The notes: generated by a model not told the origin, from the letters alone. Positions 16,589 to 25,871 are shown, counted from the first letter of the stretch. The stretch: 41,869 nucleotides of DNA from Flavobacteriaceae bacterium (GCA_013001285.1 JABDMU010000023.1:1-41869), one strand, 5' to 3'. Translations and numbers: made by a program.

Positions 16589-18505
16589 CTATTTTTTGAT
16601 TTGATATTTTAAAGCTACCATTCCCAATGGTGGGATCGTAATTTCAACCGAATGGCTTCTAAACTGCCAGTCTATAGCTTCAGAAGCTGATAATTTATTT
16701 TTGTAAGCACCAGATCCAGCATATTTTTTAAGATCGCTATTAAATATCTCTTTTATCTTTCCAGATCTTGGAAGTCCGATGCGATAATTTTCTTTTGGCA
16801 CTGGCGTCATATTGCAAGCTATGATAACATCCTGCAGAGGATCATTACCTTTTCGAATATATACCAACACCGAATTTTCGGCATCGTTATAATCGATCCA
16901 CTCGAAGCCATCAGCGCTAAACTGTTTTTCATGAAGCGCTTTTTCTTTTCTATAGAGACCATTGAGATCTTTGACCAAAGCCTGAATGCCTTTATGAACA
17001 TCATATTTTAGCAGGTGCCAGTCTAAGCTTTGCTGGAAATTCCATTCTTCACTTTGACCGAATTCAGCACCTTGAAATAATAATTTGGTACCAGGATGCG
17101 TAAACATATAACTATACAATAACCTTAGATTTGCGAACCGCTGCCATTCATCTCCTGGCATTCGGCCTAAAAGAGAATGTTTGCCATAAACGACTTCGTC
17201 ATGCGATAATGGAAGCATAAAATTTTCGGTAAACGCATAGGTCATGCTAAATGTTAGATCATTTTGGTGGTGCTTTCTATATATAGGTTCTTTTGAAAAG
17301 TACACCAAGGTATCATGCATCCACCCCATCATCCATTTCATACCAAATCCTAATCCGCCAAGAAATGTTGGCTTAGATACCATGGGAAAGGAGGTCGATT
17401 CTTCGGCAATAGTCTGTACATCGGGAAAACTCGAGTAAACAGCCTCATTCATTTCCTTTATAAAAGCAATAGCATCAAGGTTTTCCCTGCCACCAAACTG
17501 ATTCGGTTCCCATTCGCCTTCATCTCGAGAATAGTCTAAAAATAGCATGGAAGCAACCGCATCTACGCGCAATCCATCAGCATGATACTGATCGAGCCAA
17601 AAAATAGCATTACTGATAAGAAATGATTTCACTTCATTTCTACCGTAGTTAAAGATCAAGCTTTTCCAATCGGGATGATAGCCTTTGCGTTTGTCGGGAT
17701 GCTCATATAAACTTGAGCCATCAAAGAACCCTAAACCATGAGCATCTTCTGGAAAATGCGAAGGCACCCAATCAAGTATCACACCAATATTATTTTGATG
17801 GAATGTATCGACGAGTAATTTAAACTCTTCTGGGTAACCAAAACGAGATGTTGGTGCAAAGTACCCTGTGAGCTGATAACCCCAGGATGGATCATATGGA
17901 AACTCCATAATTGGCATGAATTCAACATGGGTGAATTTCATGTCTTTAACATAAGAAACAAGGTCTTCAGCTAGTTCGACATAAGATAAAAAACGGCCTT
18001 CTTCTAGCTGTTTTTTCCAGGAACCAAGATGAATTTCATAAACCGAATAAGGTGCATCAAGAGCGTTGTGCTTCTTGCGTTTTTTCATCCAGTTAGTATC
18101 CTTCCACTTATAAGGTTCATCCCATACAATTGAAGCTGTATTTGGTGGATGTTCGCAGCGTCGAGCAAAAGGATCTGCCTTTTCTGTTTTGATGTCATTA
18201 TGATGACTTTGGATCTTATATTTATAGGTAGTTCCCTTACCCACTCCTGTAATAAATCCTTCCCAAATACCGCTTTCATCCCATCTTACGGTCAACTGAT
18301 GATCTCCTTCCAGCCAATAATTAAAATCACCAACAACTGAAACTTGTTTTGCTGATGGTGCCCAAACGGCAAAATAGGTGCCTTCTACTCCATCTTTGGT
18401 CATTGGATGTGCCCCAAATTTTTCATAAAGCTTATAATGCTTACCAGCTTTGAACAGATCTATGTCAAATTCGGTAAATAAACTATGTGAGATTACTTCT
18501 GCCAT
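16589..18505 (-). CDS. glgB: 1,4-alpha-glucan branching enzyme
   Basis: 638-residue GH13 enzyme that moves alpha-1,4 chain segments to alpha-1,6 positions. One CBM48-type beta-sandwich at about 40-110 (GTYFAVWAPSAKQVSVVGDF) precedes the barrel. Catalytic residues: Asp315 in DGLRVDAVASM and Glu368 in TIAEESTSFP, with the 53-residue spacing seen in E. coli GlgB; LPLSHDEVVYGKHSLLGRMPGD is also present (key part SHDEVVYGK). It is shorter than E. coli GlgB (728) because it lacks the extra N-terminal module. Starts 3 nt after the maltokinase stop codon, so it is co-translated with mak and glgE. Acts on the linear glucan made by GlgE. Confidence 0.96.
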   Translation of the reverse strand: MAEVISHSLFTEFDIDLFKAGKHYKLYEKFGAHPMTKDGVEGTYFAVWAPSAKQVSVVGDFNYWLEGDHQLTVRWDESGIWEGFITGVGKGTTYKYKIQSHHNDIKTEKADPFARRCEHPPNTASIVWDEPYKWKDTNWMKKRKKHNALDAPYSVYEIHLGSWKKQLEEGRFLSYVELAEDLVSYVKDMKFTHVEFMPIMEFPYDPSWGYQLTGYFAPTSRFGYPEEFKLLVDTFHQNNIGVILDWVPSHFPEDAHGLGFFDGSSLYEHPDKRKGYHPDWKSLIFNYGRNEVKSFLISNAIFWLDQYHADGLRVDAVASMLFLDYSRDEGEWEPNQFGGRENLDAIAFIKEMNEAVYSSFPDVQTIAEESTSFPMVSKPTFLGGLGFGMKWMMGWMHDTLVYFSKEPIYRKHHQNDLTFSMTYAFTENFMLPLSHDEVVYGKHSLLGRMPGDEWQRFANLRLLYSYMFTHPGTKLLFQGAEFGQSEEWNFQQSLDWHLLKYDVHKGIQALVKDLNGLYRKEKALHEKQFSADGFEWIDYNDAENSVLVYIRKGNDPLQDVIIACNMTPVPKENYRIGLPRSGKIKEIFNSDLKKYAGSGAYKNKLSASEAIDWQFRSHSVEITIPPLGMVALKYQIKK

Positions 18506-18508
18506 AAA

Positions 18509-20137
18509 TTAATTATTGATAATGTTAGAAATTCCTTTTAATGGAATCACAGCCCAACGAGGTCTTGAATTTAACTCATAGCCTAATTCATAGACGGCCT
18601 TTTCAAGCAATGAATATTTTAATAAAAAAATGCGTTCTTGATGATAACCAATATTGATATTGGCCTTTTGAATTTCAATAATGTACGTCCCTAAGAATAC
18701 GCTTTTCAAATATTGATATAAGATCTCGCCAGCTAAAAATAAATCATCTTGATCCTGTTTATAGTGGTTTAAATTATTAAAAATTGTTGCATAAATGGCG
18801 TAATGAAATGATCTGAATAGTCCAGCCACATCCTTTAATGGAGGTTGCTTTACCTTTCGATCCCTAATAGTACTTTCAGGTTCACCTTCGAAATCTAAAA
18901 TATAAAAATCGTCACCTTTAACAAGAATCTGACCTAAATGATAATCACCGTGTACACGAATGCGTTCACCTTTTAATTTGGTCCAGTCGAAATTGACAAA
19001 TCGTTTACGGATCTCATTCTTTCGTTCTAAAAATTCCTGAGCAAGTTCTAAGGCCAATCCGTCCAGCTTATGTAGGTTGTTCTCAATGGTATTTAATCTA
19101 TTCTGAAATTGATATAGCAATCGGTTTTTTAACCATACAGTATAATCACCATTAAATCGCGTAGGAGTAAATGCCGTGTCTTCAAATTCACTTCCAAGTG
19201 CGATGTGCATTTCGGCCGTACGCAATGCCAATTTCTGAATTTTGGTAAACACATTTAAGCCTACCCAATCAATTATCTGTGGCGGCACATCATGAATGTC
19301 TAATCTGCCAAAATCCTCACCTTCGGGTAATTGATCAATGTTAATATTTTTATATTCTAAATTTGAAAATACCTTGTGAAATTCGGTAAGCATATAGTGC
19401 CATGCATCCCCTTCATTTTCAACTAGCTCTTGCATTAATGCAATAGTGATGTTGGTCTCTTCCTGATCTTTAATTTGAACACTTCCCAAGTACATAGGTG
19501 TGTTTTTAAATTCTTTTTTTTCCGAAAGAAAGCGACTCATTTCATAATCAGGGTTTCTGTCAGCATAAATGCGTCTAAAAAATTTTAAAACGTATTTTTC
19601 GTTATAAATAATCGAAGTATTGCTTTGCTCAAGGCCCATATAGCGAGACGATTCATAAGCATCGGTAAATGCGTCTTTTTTATGATAACTTACCTTAGTT
19701 CTGTCAATTGGAACAGCTGTGATGATGCGTTCAAAAACCACTTTCCTGAAAGCCTCAAGATTGATAGCATCAATAATAAACCCTTTTTTATCCTGAATAC
19801 TGATCGGTAAAATACGATCATCTTTTGCAAAATTTTCGTCAGAAACAAATGCAATTGGTAAAAAATAATGCTGGTAAAACGCTTCCTTAAAATTGACCTC
19901 CAAAATTAGCCCATAATAGACTTCACCATGTTGTTGAATACGAAAATATTCAGCCAGTTCAATATATTTTAATTTGCTGGCCTTTCCAGCATACCAGCGT
20001 TGTTTAATAATATATGCTTCTAAAACATCCGATAAAAAAATCTTTACAAAGTCTTCATTATCAAAAATTTGCTCCCACCTATCTTTAATGTTATAAGGTG
20101 TCTGCATAAGTGTAGCATTATTTGATTTCTTCGTCAT
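18509..20137 (-). CDS. mak: Maltokinase
   Basis: 542-residue protein kinase-like-fold sugar kinase that makes maltose 1-phosphate from maltose and ATP. The catalytic segment VHGDYHLGQILV (HGD at about 396-398) and the DFEGEPE motif (about 415-420) are the maltokinase/aminoglycoside phosphotransferase signature. The N-terminal ~100 residues form the 'cap' with QRWYAGK. The start is the ATG at 20137, one nucleotide after the glgE stop; a longer frame from 20206 would overlap glgE by 68 nt and is rejected. Placed between glgE and glgB, so its product feeds directly to GlgE. TreS, often fused to or next to maltokinase, is absent from the window. Confidence 0.88.
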   Translation of the reverse strand: MTKKSNNATLMQTPYNIKDRWEQIFDNEDFVKIFLSDVLEAYIIKQRWYAGKASKLKYIELAEYFRIQQHGEVYYGLILEVNFKEAFYQHYFLPIAFVSDENFAKDDRILPISIQDKKGFIIDAINLEAFRKVVFERIITAVPIDRTKVSYHKKDAFTDAYESSRYMGLEQSNTSIIYNEKYVLKFFRRIYADRNPDYEMSRFLSEKKEFKNTPMYLGSVQIKDQEETNITIALMQELVENEGDAWHYMLTEFHKVFSNLEYKNINIDQLPEGEDFGRLDIHDVPPQIIDWVGLNVFTKIQKLALRTAEMHIALGSEFEDTAFTPTRFNGDYTVWLKNRLLYQFQNRLNTIENNLHKLDGLALELAQEFLERKNEIRKRFVNFDWTKLKGERIRVHGDYHLGQILVKGDDFYILDFEGEPESTIRDRKVKQPPLKDVAGLFRSFHYAIYATIFNNLNHYKQDQDDLFLAGEILYQYLKSVFLGTYIIEIQKANINIGYHQERIFLLKYSLLEKAVYELGYELNSRPRWAVIPLKGISNIINN

Positions 20138-20138
20138 T

Positions 20139-22076
20139 TTACTTACTGATTTTAAAAATATGGAATGGCAATGCCGGGTGTAATTCCACGAAATTCCATT
20201 CGTCATACCAATTATAACTGCTTCCCGTAATCAGGTCATGAACCTCAACTTTGTGACCAGCATTTATATTGAGTTCCTCTAAGGGCAGTTTCACATTTCC
20301 TTGTTGTGCATAATAAGGATCCAAACTAACAATAACCAAGATCTGATTGCTGTGATCCTGATCCCATTTATAATAGGCTATGAGATTATCATTTTCGATA
20401 TCACAAAATTTTATATTATTGGTTTGTTGCAATGCAGCCTCTTGCTTACGAACGTGATTTATTTTTTCAATAATGGTTGCCACTTTATTTTCTTTTGACC
20501 AATCGTAATGACAAATTTGAAATTTCTCCGAATTGAGATACTCTTCCTTACCTGGTATGGCGTCACTAATCATGTGTTCATAAACGGGGCCATAAATACC
20601 AACATTCGAACTTAAGGTCGCAGCTAGGGCATAGCGCTGCATAAAAGTAGATTCGTTAGCCCCTTGTAAATGATACGGATTAATGTCAGGTGTGTTCGGC
20701 CAAAAATTCGGTCTCATATATTCACGTTGATCGGTCTGTGTGAGCTCTTGCATGTAGGCCATAAGTTCATGCTTACTCGTTCGCCATGTAAAATAGGTAT
20801 ACGATTGTGTAAAGCCTTGTTTAGCCAATTGTTCCATGATCTTCGGGCGTGTAAAGGCTTCGGCAAGGAAAATGACATCAGGATGTTTTTTTTTCACTTC
20901 GGAAATGATCCAATTCCAAAAATAAAATGGTTTGGTATGCGGATTATCAACACGAAATATGGCAATCCCAGCAGCGATCCAATATTCAAGAATTGACAGA
21001 CATTCGTTCCAAAGGTTCTTATAATCTTTACTTTCCCAATAAATTGGCAATATATCCTGATATTTTTTAGGCGGATTTTCGGCATATTGAACCGTACCAT
21101 CAGGTCGCCATTTAAACCAATCTGGATGATCCTTTACCCATGGATGATCTGGAGCGGCTTGTAATGCATAATCCATAGCGATCTCAAGATTCAAGGACTT
21201 TGCCTTTTTAACGAGTTTTTTAAAATCGCTCAGAGTTCCTAATTCAGGATGAATGTCTTTATGTCCACCGTGCTTAGAGCCAATACCCCATGTTGAACCC
21301 ACATCATCTTGAAAAGCCTCAGTTGTGTTATTTTTACCCTTCCTATTAACCTCGCCTATAGGATGAATTGGCGGAAGATATACGGTGTCAAAACCCATCT
21401 TGGCAACACGTGGCAACAGGCGTTCACAATCTTTAAAAGTACCATGCTTTCCTTCCGTTTCTGATGCAGAGCGTGGAAAAAACTCATACCAGGTACTAAA
21501 TCGCGCTTTTTTGCGATCGACATAAATTTGTAAGGGCTCAGAGGTATTCGCCAGATGTTTTTCAGGATACTTCTTAAATATTTTTGTCAGCTTATCAGCC
21601 TGTGCTGACTTAATAGCCTTTTCATAGTCCTTTTTATTTTTAAAATAGCCAATACACGTTGAGAGGAATTTTTTTTCAGTAGCATTTGCTTTTTTTAAGA
21701 GTGGCTTTAAATAAAGAACACCTTCAAGCAATTCGGACGTAACATGCTGTCCATCAGCAATTTTTCGACCAATTCCATATTGCCAATTCAAGGCATAATC
21801 AACCCAAGCTTCAACCTTGTAGGCATAAAGGCCTTGCTTTGAAACTACAAATGCATTTTCCCATTCATCGTTTGTACCCAGTTCCAAACGCAGTTCTCGC
21901 CATTTCTTTTCAGATTCATGTTTAAACAATACAGAAGCACCGAGGACATCATGACCATCGGCCAATATATGAGCTTTAATATTTACGATTTCATCAACAA
22001 CCCGCTTGATATAGAATTCACTATTATTTAATTGCGGATAAACATGATCTATGACAACTCTTTTCTGGTTCTGCAT
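20139..22076 (-). CDS. glgE: Alpha-1,4-glucan:maltose-1-phosphate maltosyltransferase
   Basis: 645-residue GH13_3 enzyme that transfers maltosyl units from maltose 1-phosphate to alpha-1,4-glucan. The N-terminal domain (HVYPQLNNSEFYIKRVVDE, with ADGHDVLGASVL) precedes the barrel. The nucleophile is Asp377 in FRVDNPHTKP, and the acid/base Glu406 is in FLAEAFTRP; the 29-residue spacing equals that in Streptomyces GlgE. VYLPPIHPIGEVNRKGKNN is another GlgE marker that separates it from trehalose synthase and alpha-amylase. Length is typical. It is 118 nt downstream of glgC and 1 nt before mak. It is the polymerising enzyme of the cluster and replaces a classical GlgA. Confidence 0.95.
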   Translation of the reverse strand: MQNQKRVVIDHVYPQLNNSEFYIKRVVDEIVNIKAHILADGHDVLGASVLFKHESEKKWRELRLELGTNDEWENAFVVSKQGLYAYKVEAWVDYALNWQYGIGRKIADGQHVTSELLEGVLYLKPLLKKANATEKKFLSTCIGYFKNKKDYEKAIKSAQADKLTKIFKKYPEKHLANTSEPLQIYVDRKKARFSTWYEFFPRSASETEGKHGTFKDCERLLPRVAKMGFDTVYLPPIHPIGEVNRKGKNNTTEAFQDDVGSTWGIGSKHGGHKDIHPELGTLSDFKKLVKKAKSLNLEIAMDYALQAAPDHPWVKDHPDWFKWRPDGTVQYAENPPKKYQDILPIYWESKDYKNLWNECLSILEYWIAAGIAIFRVDNPHTKPFYFWNWIISEVKKKHPDVIFLAEAFTRPKIMEQLAKQGFTQSYTYFTWRTSKHELMAYMQELTQTDQREYMRPNFWPNTPDINPYHLQGANESTFMQRYALAATLSSNVGIYGPVYEHMISDAIPGKEEYLNSEKFQICHYDWSKENKVATIIEKINHVRKQEAALQQTNNIKFCDIENDNLIAYYKWDQDHSNQILVIVSLDPYYAQQGNVKLPLEELNINAGHKVEVHDLITGSSYNWYDEWNFVELHPALPFHIFKISK

Positions 22077-22194
22077 TATTCCTTAAAATTTTGAACAGGT
22101 TAAAAATATAAAATAATGCAGAAGGATGGTAAGTATTCCTGACCTAATCATTACGACAACGTTTGAATGTGAATAATTTTAAATAATAATTGTA

Positions 22195-23460
22195 CTAAAT
22201 GGAATAGCCAGGAGGAATAGTTGCCCCTTTTTTTAAGACTACTATACCATCTTTTATGAAATACATATCGGTCTCCTTATCCTCCAAATGTGTACCTCCC
22301 TTAATAGTGACATCATCACCTATTCGTACATTTTTATCGATAATGGTGTTTTCAATGTGACAGCGTTCACCAATTCCCAATAAAATTTTGATCTTTTTAT
22401 TTTCGATATCTTCAAGCGACTCATAATAATCACTTCCCATCATATAGGTATTGATGACATTTGACTTATCACCAATTCTAGATCTGATTCCAATGACGGA
22501 GCGTTCAATTTTCATAGCATGTATCAAACAACCGTCGGCGATGACTGCATTATTCAATTGAGTACCCGCAATTTTCGATGTGGGCAAGATCCGTGCTCTG
22601 GTATAGATGCGCTGATTTCGGTCATAAAGGTTAAATTTTGGAATGTCATCAGTTAAACCCAAATTGGCCTCAAAAAAGGAATCAATATTTCCAATATCAG
22701 TCCAATACCCTTCGTATTGATAACTTACAGTTTTATGTTTATTTATGTTTTGAGGAATAATTTCTTTTCCGAAATCGATCGTATCAGGATTGGCCATGAG
22801 CTCTATTAAAAGATCACGATTAAAAATATAAATACCCATAGAAGCTAAATACTCGCGACCTTGAGCTTTCATGTCATCACCTACATCTGAAGTCCAATCC
22901 GGTAATAAATCGGATGATGGTTTTTCTACAAATGATGTAATGACATCGTCATCATTCGTTTTTAAAATTCCAAATGAGGTGGCATCGCTGGCATCTACGG
23001 GATAGGTTGCTATAGATATTTCAGCATTACTCGTCATATGTTTGTTCAGCATGTCATTAAAATCCATTTGATACAATTGATCACCGGAAAGTATGAGCGC
23101 ATATTCAAAATCATGGTTTAAAAAATGATGCATGCTTTGCCTAACGGCATCTGCTGTGCCTTGAAACCAATCTCTACTTGACATGGTTTGTTCTGCCGCT
23201 AATACATCAACGAACGCACTACTAAAAAAACTAAAGTGATAGGTATTTTTAATATGTCTATTTAAGGATGCCGAATTGAATTGGGTTAGGACAAACATTC
23301 GTTTGATATCTGAATTGATGCAATTGGATATCGGAATATCTACAAGTCGATATTTACCTGCAATGGGAACCGCTGGTTTCGACCTCGCTTCCGTTAATGG
23401 ATAAAGCCTAGATCCTTGTCCACCGCCTAAAATAATGCTCAGTACTTTATTATTGATCAT
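22195..23460 (-). CDS. glgC: Glucose-1-phosphate adenylyltransferase
   Basis: 421 residues, normal for bacterial ADP-glucose pyrophosphorylase. The N-terminal nucleotidyltransferase domain begins with VLSIILGGGQGSRLYPLTEA and has the regulatory/substrate stretch SKPAVPIAGKYRLVDIPISN. The C-terminal ~120 residues form a left-handed beta-helix (VIADGCLIHAMKIERSVIG; VRIGDDVTIKGGT). It makes ADP-glucose from ATP and glucose 1-phosphate, the glucosyl donor for the adjacent GlgM-like enzyme. The start codon is 4 nt after the glgM-like stop, indicating one transcript. Allosteric control by glycolytic metabolites is typical for the family but not deducible here. Confidence 0.96.
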   Translation of the reverse strand: MINNKVLSIILGGGQGSRLYPLTEARSKPAVPIAGKYRLVDIPISNCINSDIKRMFVLTQFNSASLNRHIKNTYHFSFFSSAFVDVLAAEQTMSSRDWFQGTADAVRQSMHHFLNHDFEYALILSGDQLYQMDFNDMLNKHMTSNAEISIATYPVDASDATSFGILKTNDDDVITSFVEKPSSDLLPDWTSDVGDDMKAQGREYLASMGIYIFNRDLLIELMANPDTIDFGKEIIPQNINKHKTVSYQYEGYWTDIGNIDSFFEANLGLTDDIPKFNLYDRNQRIYTRARILPTSKIAGTQLNNAVIADGCLIHAMKIERSVIGIRSRIGDKSNVINTYMMGSDYYESLEDIENKKIKILLGIGERCHIENTIIDKNVRIGDDVTIKGGTHLEDKETDMYFIKDGIVVLKKGATIPPGYSI

Positions 23461-23464
23461 AGTT

Positions 23465-24667
23465 TTATTTTAAAGTTTCGTATAAGTCTTTTACCTGCTT
23501 CGCAATGGCGATCCAGTCAAAGGTCTCTTCTACTCTTTTCCGACCCTTAATTGCCATTGCTCTACTCAATTCTTTGTCACCGATTAATTTGTTGATACCA
23601 TCAGCAAGATCTTTAGAAAATTTGTCAGGATCAATTGGTTCGAAGGGTGCTTTATCTTGCTGTTCTAAAGGAATTAAAATTCCAGTTTCACCATCCACAA
23701 CCACTTCTTTTATTCCGCCAACTGCACTAGCAACAACGGCAGTTTGACAAGCCATGGCTTCGATATTAATAATTCCAAAGGGTTCATAAATCGATGGGCA
23801 ACAAAACACATCAGCATGTGAATATAATTGGATCACCTCATTCTTTTGCAACATTTTATCAATCCAAATAACATTGTGTCGTGTTTGTTTAACGGCATTG
23901 ACACTATCTTCCATTTCCTTTCCTATTTCTGGCGTATCTGGAGCACCAGCACACAATACAATTTGGGTTTCCGGATCGATATATTTTATGGCGTTCACTA
24001 AATGAATGATCCCCTTTTGCCTTGTTATTCTTCCAACGAACAACACAAAGGGTTTGTTTTTGTCAATACCATATTCATTAAGGATGGACACCTCGTTGGT
24101 GACCACATATTCTTGAAGATTGATACCATTATAAATCACCTTTATCTTTTGTTCTTCAACATTAAAATATTGCAACACATCATCTTTGGTTTCATTAGAA
24201 ACCGCAATAATAGCATCTGCCATTTCAATGGCCGTTTTCTCAATCCATGACGAAGCATCATAGCCTTTCCCTAGTTGTTCTCTTTTCCAAGGTCGTAACG
24301 GTTCTAAAGAGTGGGTTGTTATGACCAATGGAATTCCGTAGCATAGTTTTGCTAAAATCCCAGCAAAATGTGCATACCAGGTATGGCAATGAATGATATC
24401 GGCATCTATGGCATCAACATTCATCTGAACATTGGTGCTTAACGTTTTTAAAACCGCCTTTAATTTTTCATTAGAATTATTAAAAACCGGATTCTCAAAT
24501 GCGAAGCCTTTAACTTTTAATCGATCAGTCTCCTCATTTTGATCACCAAAACTTCTGACTTCAACAGTCATAATTTTTGCTAATTCTGCTGCCAGATATT
24601 CAACATGAACTCCTGCTCCTCCATAGACGTAGGGCGGAAACTCCCTGGTAAAAAAAAGTACTTTCAT
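23465..24667 (-). CDS. glgM: GT4 glucosyltransferase, GlgM-like (maltose-1-phosphate synthase)
   Basis: 400-residue GT-B glycosyltransferase. The start MKVLFFTREFPPYVYGGAGV, the block THSLEPLRPWKREQLGKGYD and the donor-site motif EPFGIINIEAMACQTAVVAS closely match what I remember of mycobacterial GlgM (Rv1212c), which makes maltose 1-phosphate from ADP-glucose and glucose 1-phosphate. The KTGGL motif of classical GT5 glycogen synthases is missing and the protein is about 80 residues shorter than GT5 GlgA. Automated annotation would probably call it 'glycogen synthase'. First gene of the cluster; no clear promoter could be assigned in the 207-nt region upstream. The GlgM role is inferred from similarity and from glgE and mak nearby; a plain alpha-1,4-glucan synthase role is the alternative. 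Confidence 0.8.
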   Translation of the reverse strand: MKVLFFTREFPPYVYGGAGVHVEYLAAELAKIMTVEVRSFGDQNEETDRLKVKGFAFENPVFNNSNEKLKAVLKTLSTNVQMNVDAIDADIIHCHTWYAHFAGILAKLCYGIPLVITTHSLEPLRPWKREQLGKGYDASSWIEKTAIEMADAIIAVSNETKDDVLQYFNVEEQKIKVIYNGINLQEYVVTNEVSILNEYGIDKNKPFVLFVGRITRQKGIIHLVNAIKYIDPETQIVLCAGAPDTPEIGKEMEDSVNAVKQTRHNVIWIDKMLQKNEVIQLYSHADVFCCPSIYEPFGIINIEAMACQTAVVASAVGGIKEVVVDGETGILIPLEQQDKAPFEPIDPDKFSKDLADGINKLIGDKELSRAMAIKGRKRVEETFDWIAIAKQVKDLYETLK

Positions 24668-24795
24668 TAAAACTATTAGTATTAGTTGATTTATCGAAAT
24701 CCAGCTATCTATTAAATTTTTGAAATAAATTCAGGTGCTTTGGTAGAACTAAAAATTATCAATAAATTAATCAGATAGAAATTTAATGATTAAAA

Positions 24796-24825
24796 TTGAA
24801 AAATACATATCATTATGTAATTTTA
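24796..24825 (+). promoter_or_regulatory. Probable promoter of msrB
   Basis: TTG at 24796-24798, a 19-nt spacer, then TAATTTTA at 24818-24825 (one base off TAnnTTTG). A start near 24832 leaves a leader of about 43 nt to the ATG at 24875. Confidence 0.45.
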
Positions 24826-24874
24826 TAAGTCGAAAAACGACAAGTAAATTATTAGATGCCATAAACACATACCA

Positions 24875-25351
24875 ATGAAAAAAGTAATAGTACTTAGTAT
24901 TTTAGTTCTTATAATGAGCTGCAAATCGAATGCGCAAACCGACGACACGAAAACCTATGATGTTGTAAAAACCGAAGCCGAATGGAAGGCCCAGTTGAGT
25001 GATCTTGAGTATTACGTACTTCGTGAAGCTGGTACTGAACGTGCTTTTACAAGTGACTTAAATAAACTATATAAGGACGGCACCTATATTTGCAGAGGCT
25101 GTGACACACCTTTATTTAAAAGTGAACATAAATTTAATTCGGGTACAGGTTGGCCCAGTTTTGATCGTGAAATTGAAGGAAATGTTGAATTTTCTACAGA
25201 TTATGACATTGGTTATGCCAGAACTGAAGAACATTGCGCCACCTGTGGCGGACATCTTGGCCATGTGTTTAATGATGGCCCAAGAGATACCACCGGAAAA
25301 AGACATTGTATCAATGGCGCTGCTTTAAAATTTATTCCCGATAATGAGTAG
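24875..25351 (+). CDS. msrB: Peptide-methionine (R)-S-oxide reductase, lipoprotein form
   Basis: 158 residues. MsrB reduces methionine R-sulfoxide in oxidised proteins. A lipoprotein signal peptide ends at Cys16 (VLIMSCKSNAQ), so the enzyme works in the envelope. Zinc cysteines are C73, C76 (CRGC) and C121, C124 (CATC); the catalytic Cys145 is in KRHCINGAALKF, with SGTGWPSFD and GGHLGHVFNDGP around the site. Full length for a stand-alone MsrB. Its stop codon overlaps the start of the DinB-like gene by 8 nt. No MsrA is nearby. Confidence 0.95.
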   Translation: MKKVIVLSILVLIMSCKSNAQTDDTKTYDVVKTEAEWKAQLSDLEYYVLREAGTERAFTSDLNKLYKDGTYICRGCDTPLFKSEHKFNSGTGWPSFDREIEGNVEFSTDYDIGYARTEEHCATCGGHLGHVFNDGPRDTTGKRHCINGAALKFIPDNE

Positions 25352-25871
25352 TTACCTTAAAAGTGTCATCAAGCAATTTGAATATTATAAAAGCTTAGGA
25401 GATCGGTCTTTTGAGTTTCTAAATGACGAAACTATTCACAGCAATTTTAACCAACAATCTAATAATATTGCCATAATAGTGAAACATATGGTTGGTAATA
25501 TGCTGTCACGTTGGACCAATTTTTTTGAAGAAGATGGCGAAAAAGAATGGCGACATCGTGATCGAGAATTTGAGGATAGTTATAGGTCAAAACACGAAAT
25601 GATTTCAGCATGGCAAAAAGGATGGGATTGCTTATTTAATGCAATAACACCATTAACAGTTGAAGACCTCGACCGTATAATTTATATCAGGCGTGAAGGT
25701 CATACCGTTACTGAAGCCATCAACCGACAAATGATGCATTATGCCTACCATGTTGGACAAATTGTATATGCTACTAAAATAATAGCAGGTGATCACTGGA
25801 AATCTTTATCAATTCCGAAGGGAAAATCTCAAGCCTTTAATCAGGATAAATTCAATAAAAAGAAAAGCTAA
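25344..25871 (+). CDS. DinB-superfamily protein (DUF1572-like)
   Basis: 175 residues, all-helical four-helix-bundle type. The three metal-binding histidines expected for the DinB/YfiT superfamily are at H48 (IIVKHMVGNML), H132 and H136 (MMHYAYHVGQIVYATKI). DUF1572 proteins have this layout; some superfamily members are thiol-dependent transferases, but the role here is unknown. The ATG at 25344 lies within the last codons of msrB (8-nt overlap), so the two are translationally coupled and may share an oxidative-stress role (inference). The C-terminal tail is basic (FNQDKFNKKKS). No signal peptide; cytosolic. Confidence 0.85.
   Translation: MSSYLKSVIKQFEYYKSLGDRSFEFLNDETIHSNFNQQSNNIAIIVKHMVGNMLSRWTNFFEEDGEKEWRHRDREFEDSYRSKHEMISAWQKGWDCLFNAITPLTVEDLDRIIYIRREGHTVTEAINRQMMHYAYHVGQIVYATKIIAGDHWKSLSIPKGKSQAFNQDKFNKKKS

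Noticed and set aside
20138-20206. Longer N-terminus for maltokinase starting at 20206
   Set aside because: It would overlap glgE by 68 nt; the ATG at 20137 directly after the glgE stop gives a normal start.
20139-22076. Calling this gene treS or alpha-amylase
   Set aside because: The RVDNPHTKP and LAEAFTRP motifs and the N-terminal domain are those of GlgE.
22077-22194. A promoter between glgC and glgE
   Set aside because: No TAnnTTTG box is found on the minus strand, so I treat the gap as a spacer in one transcript.
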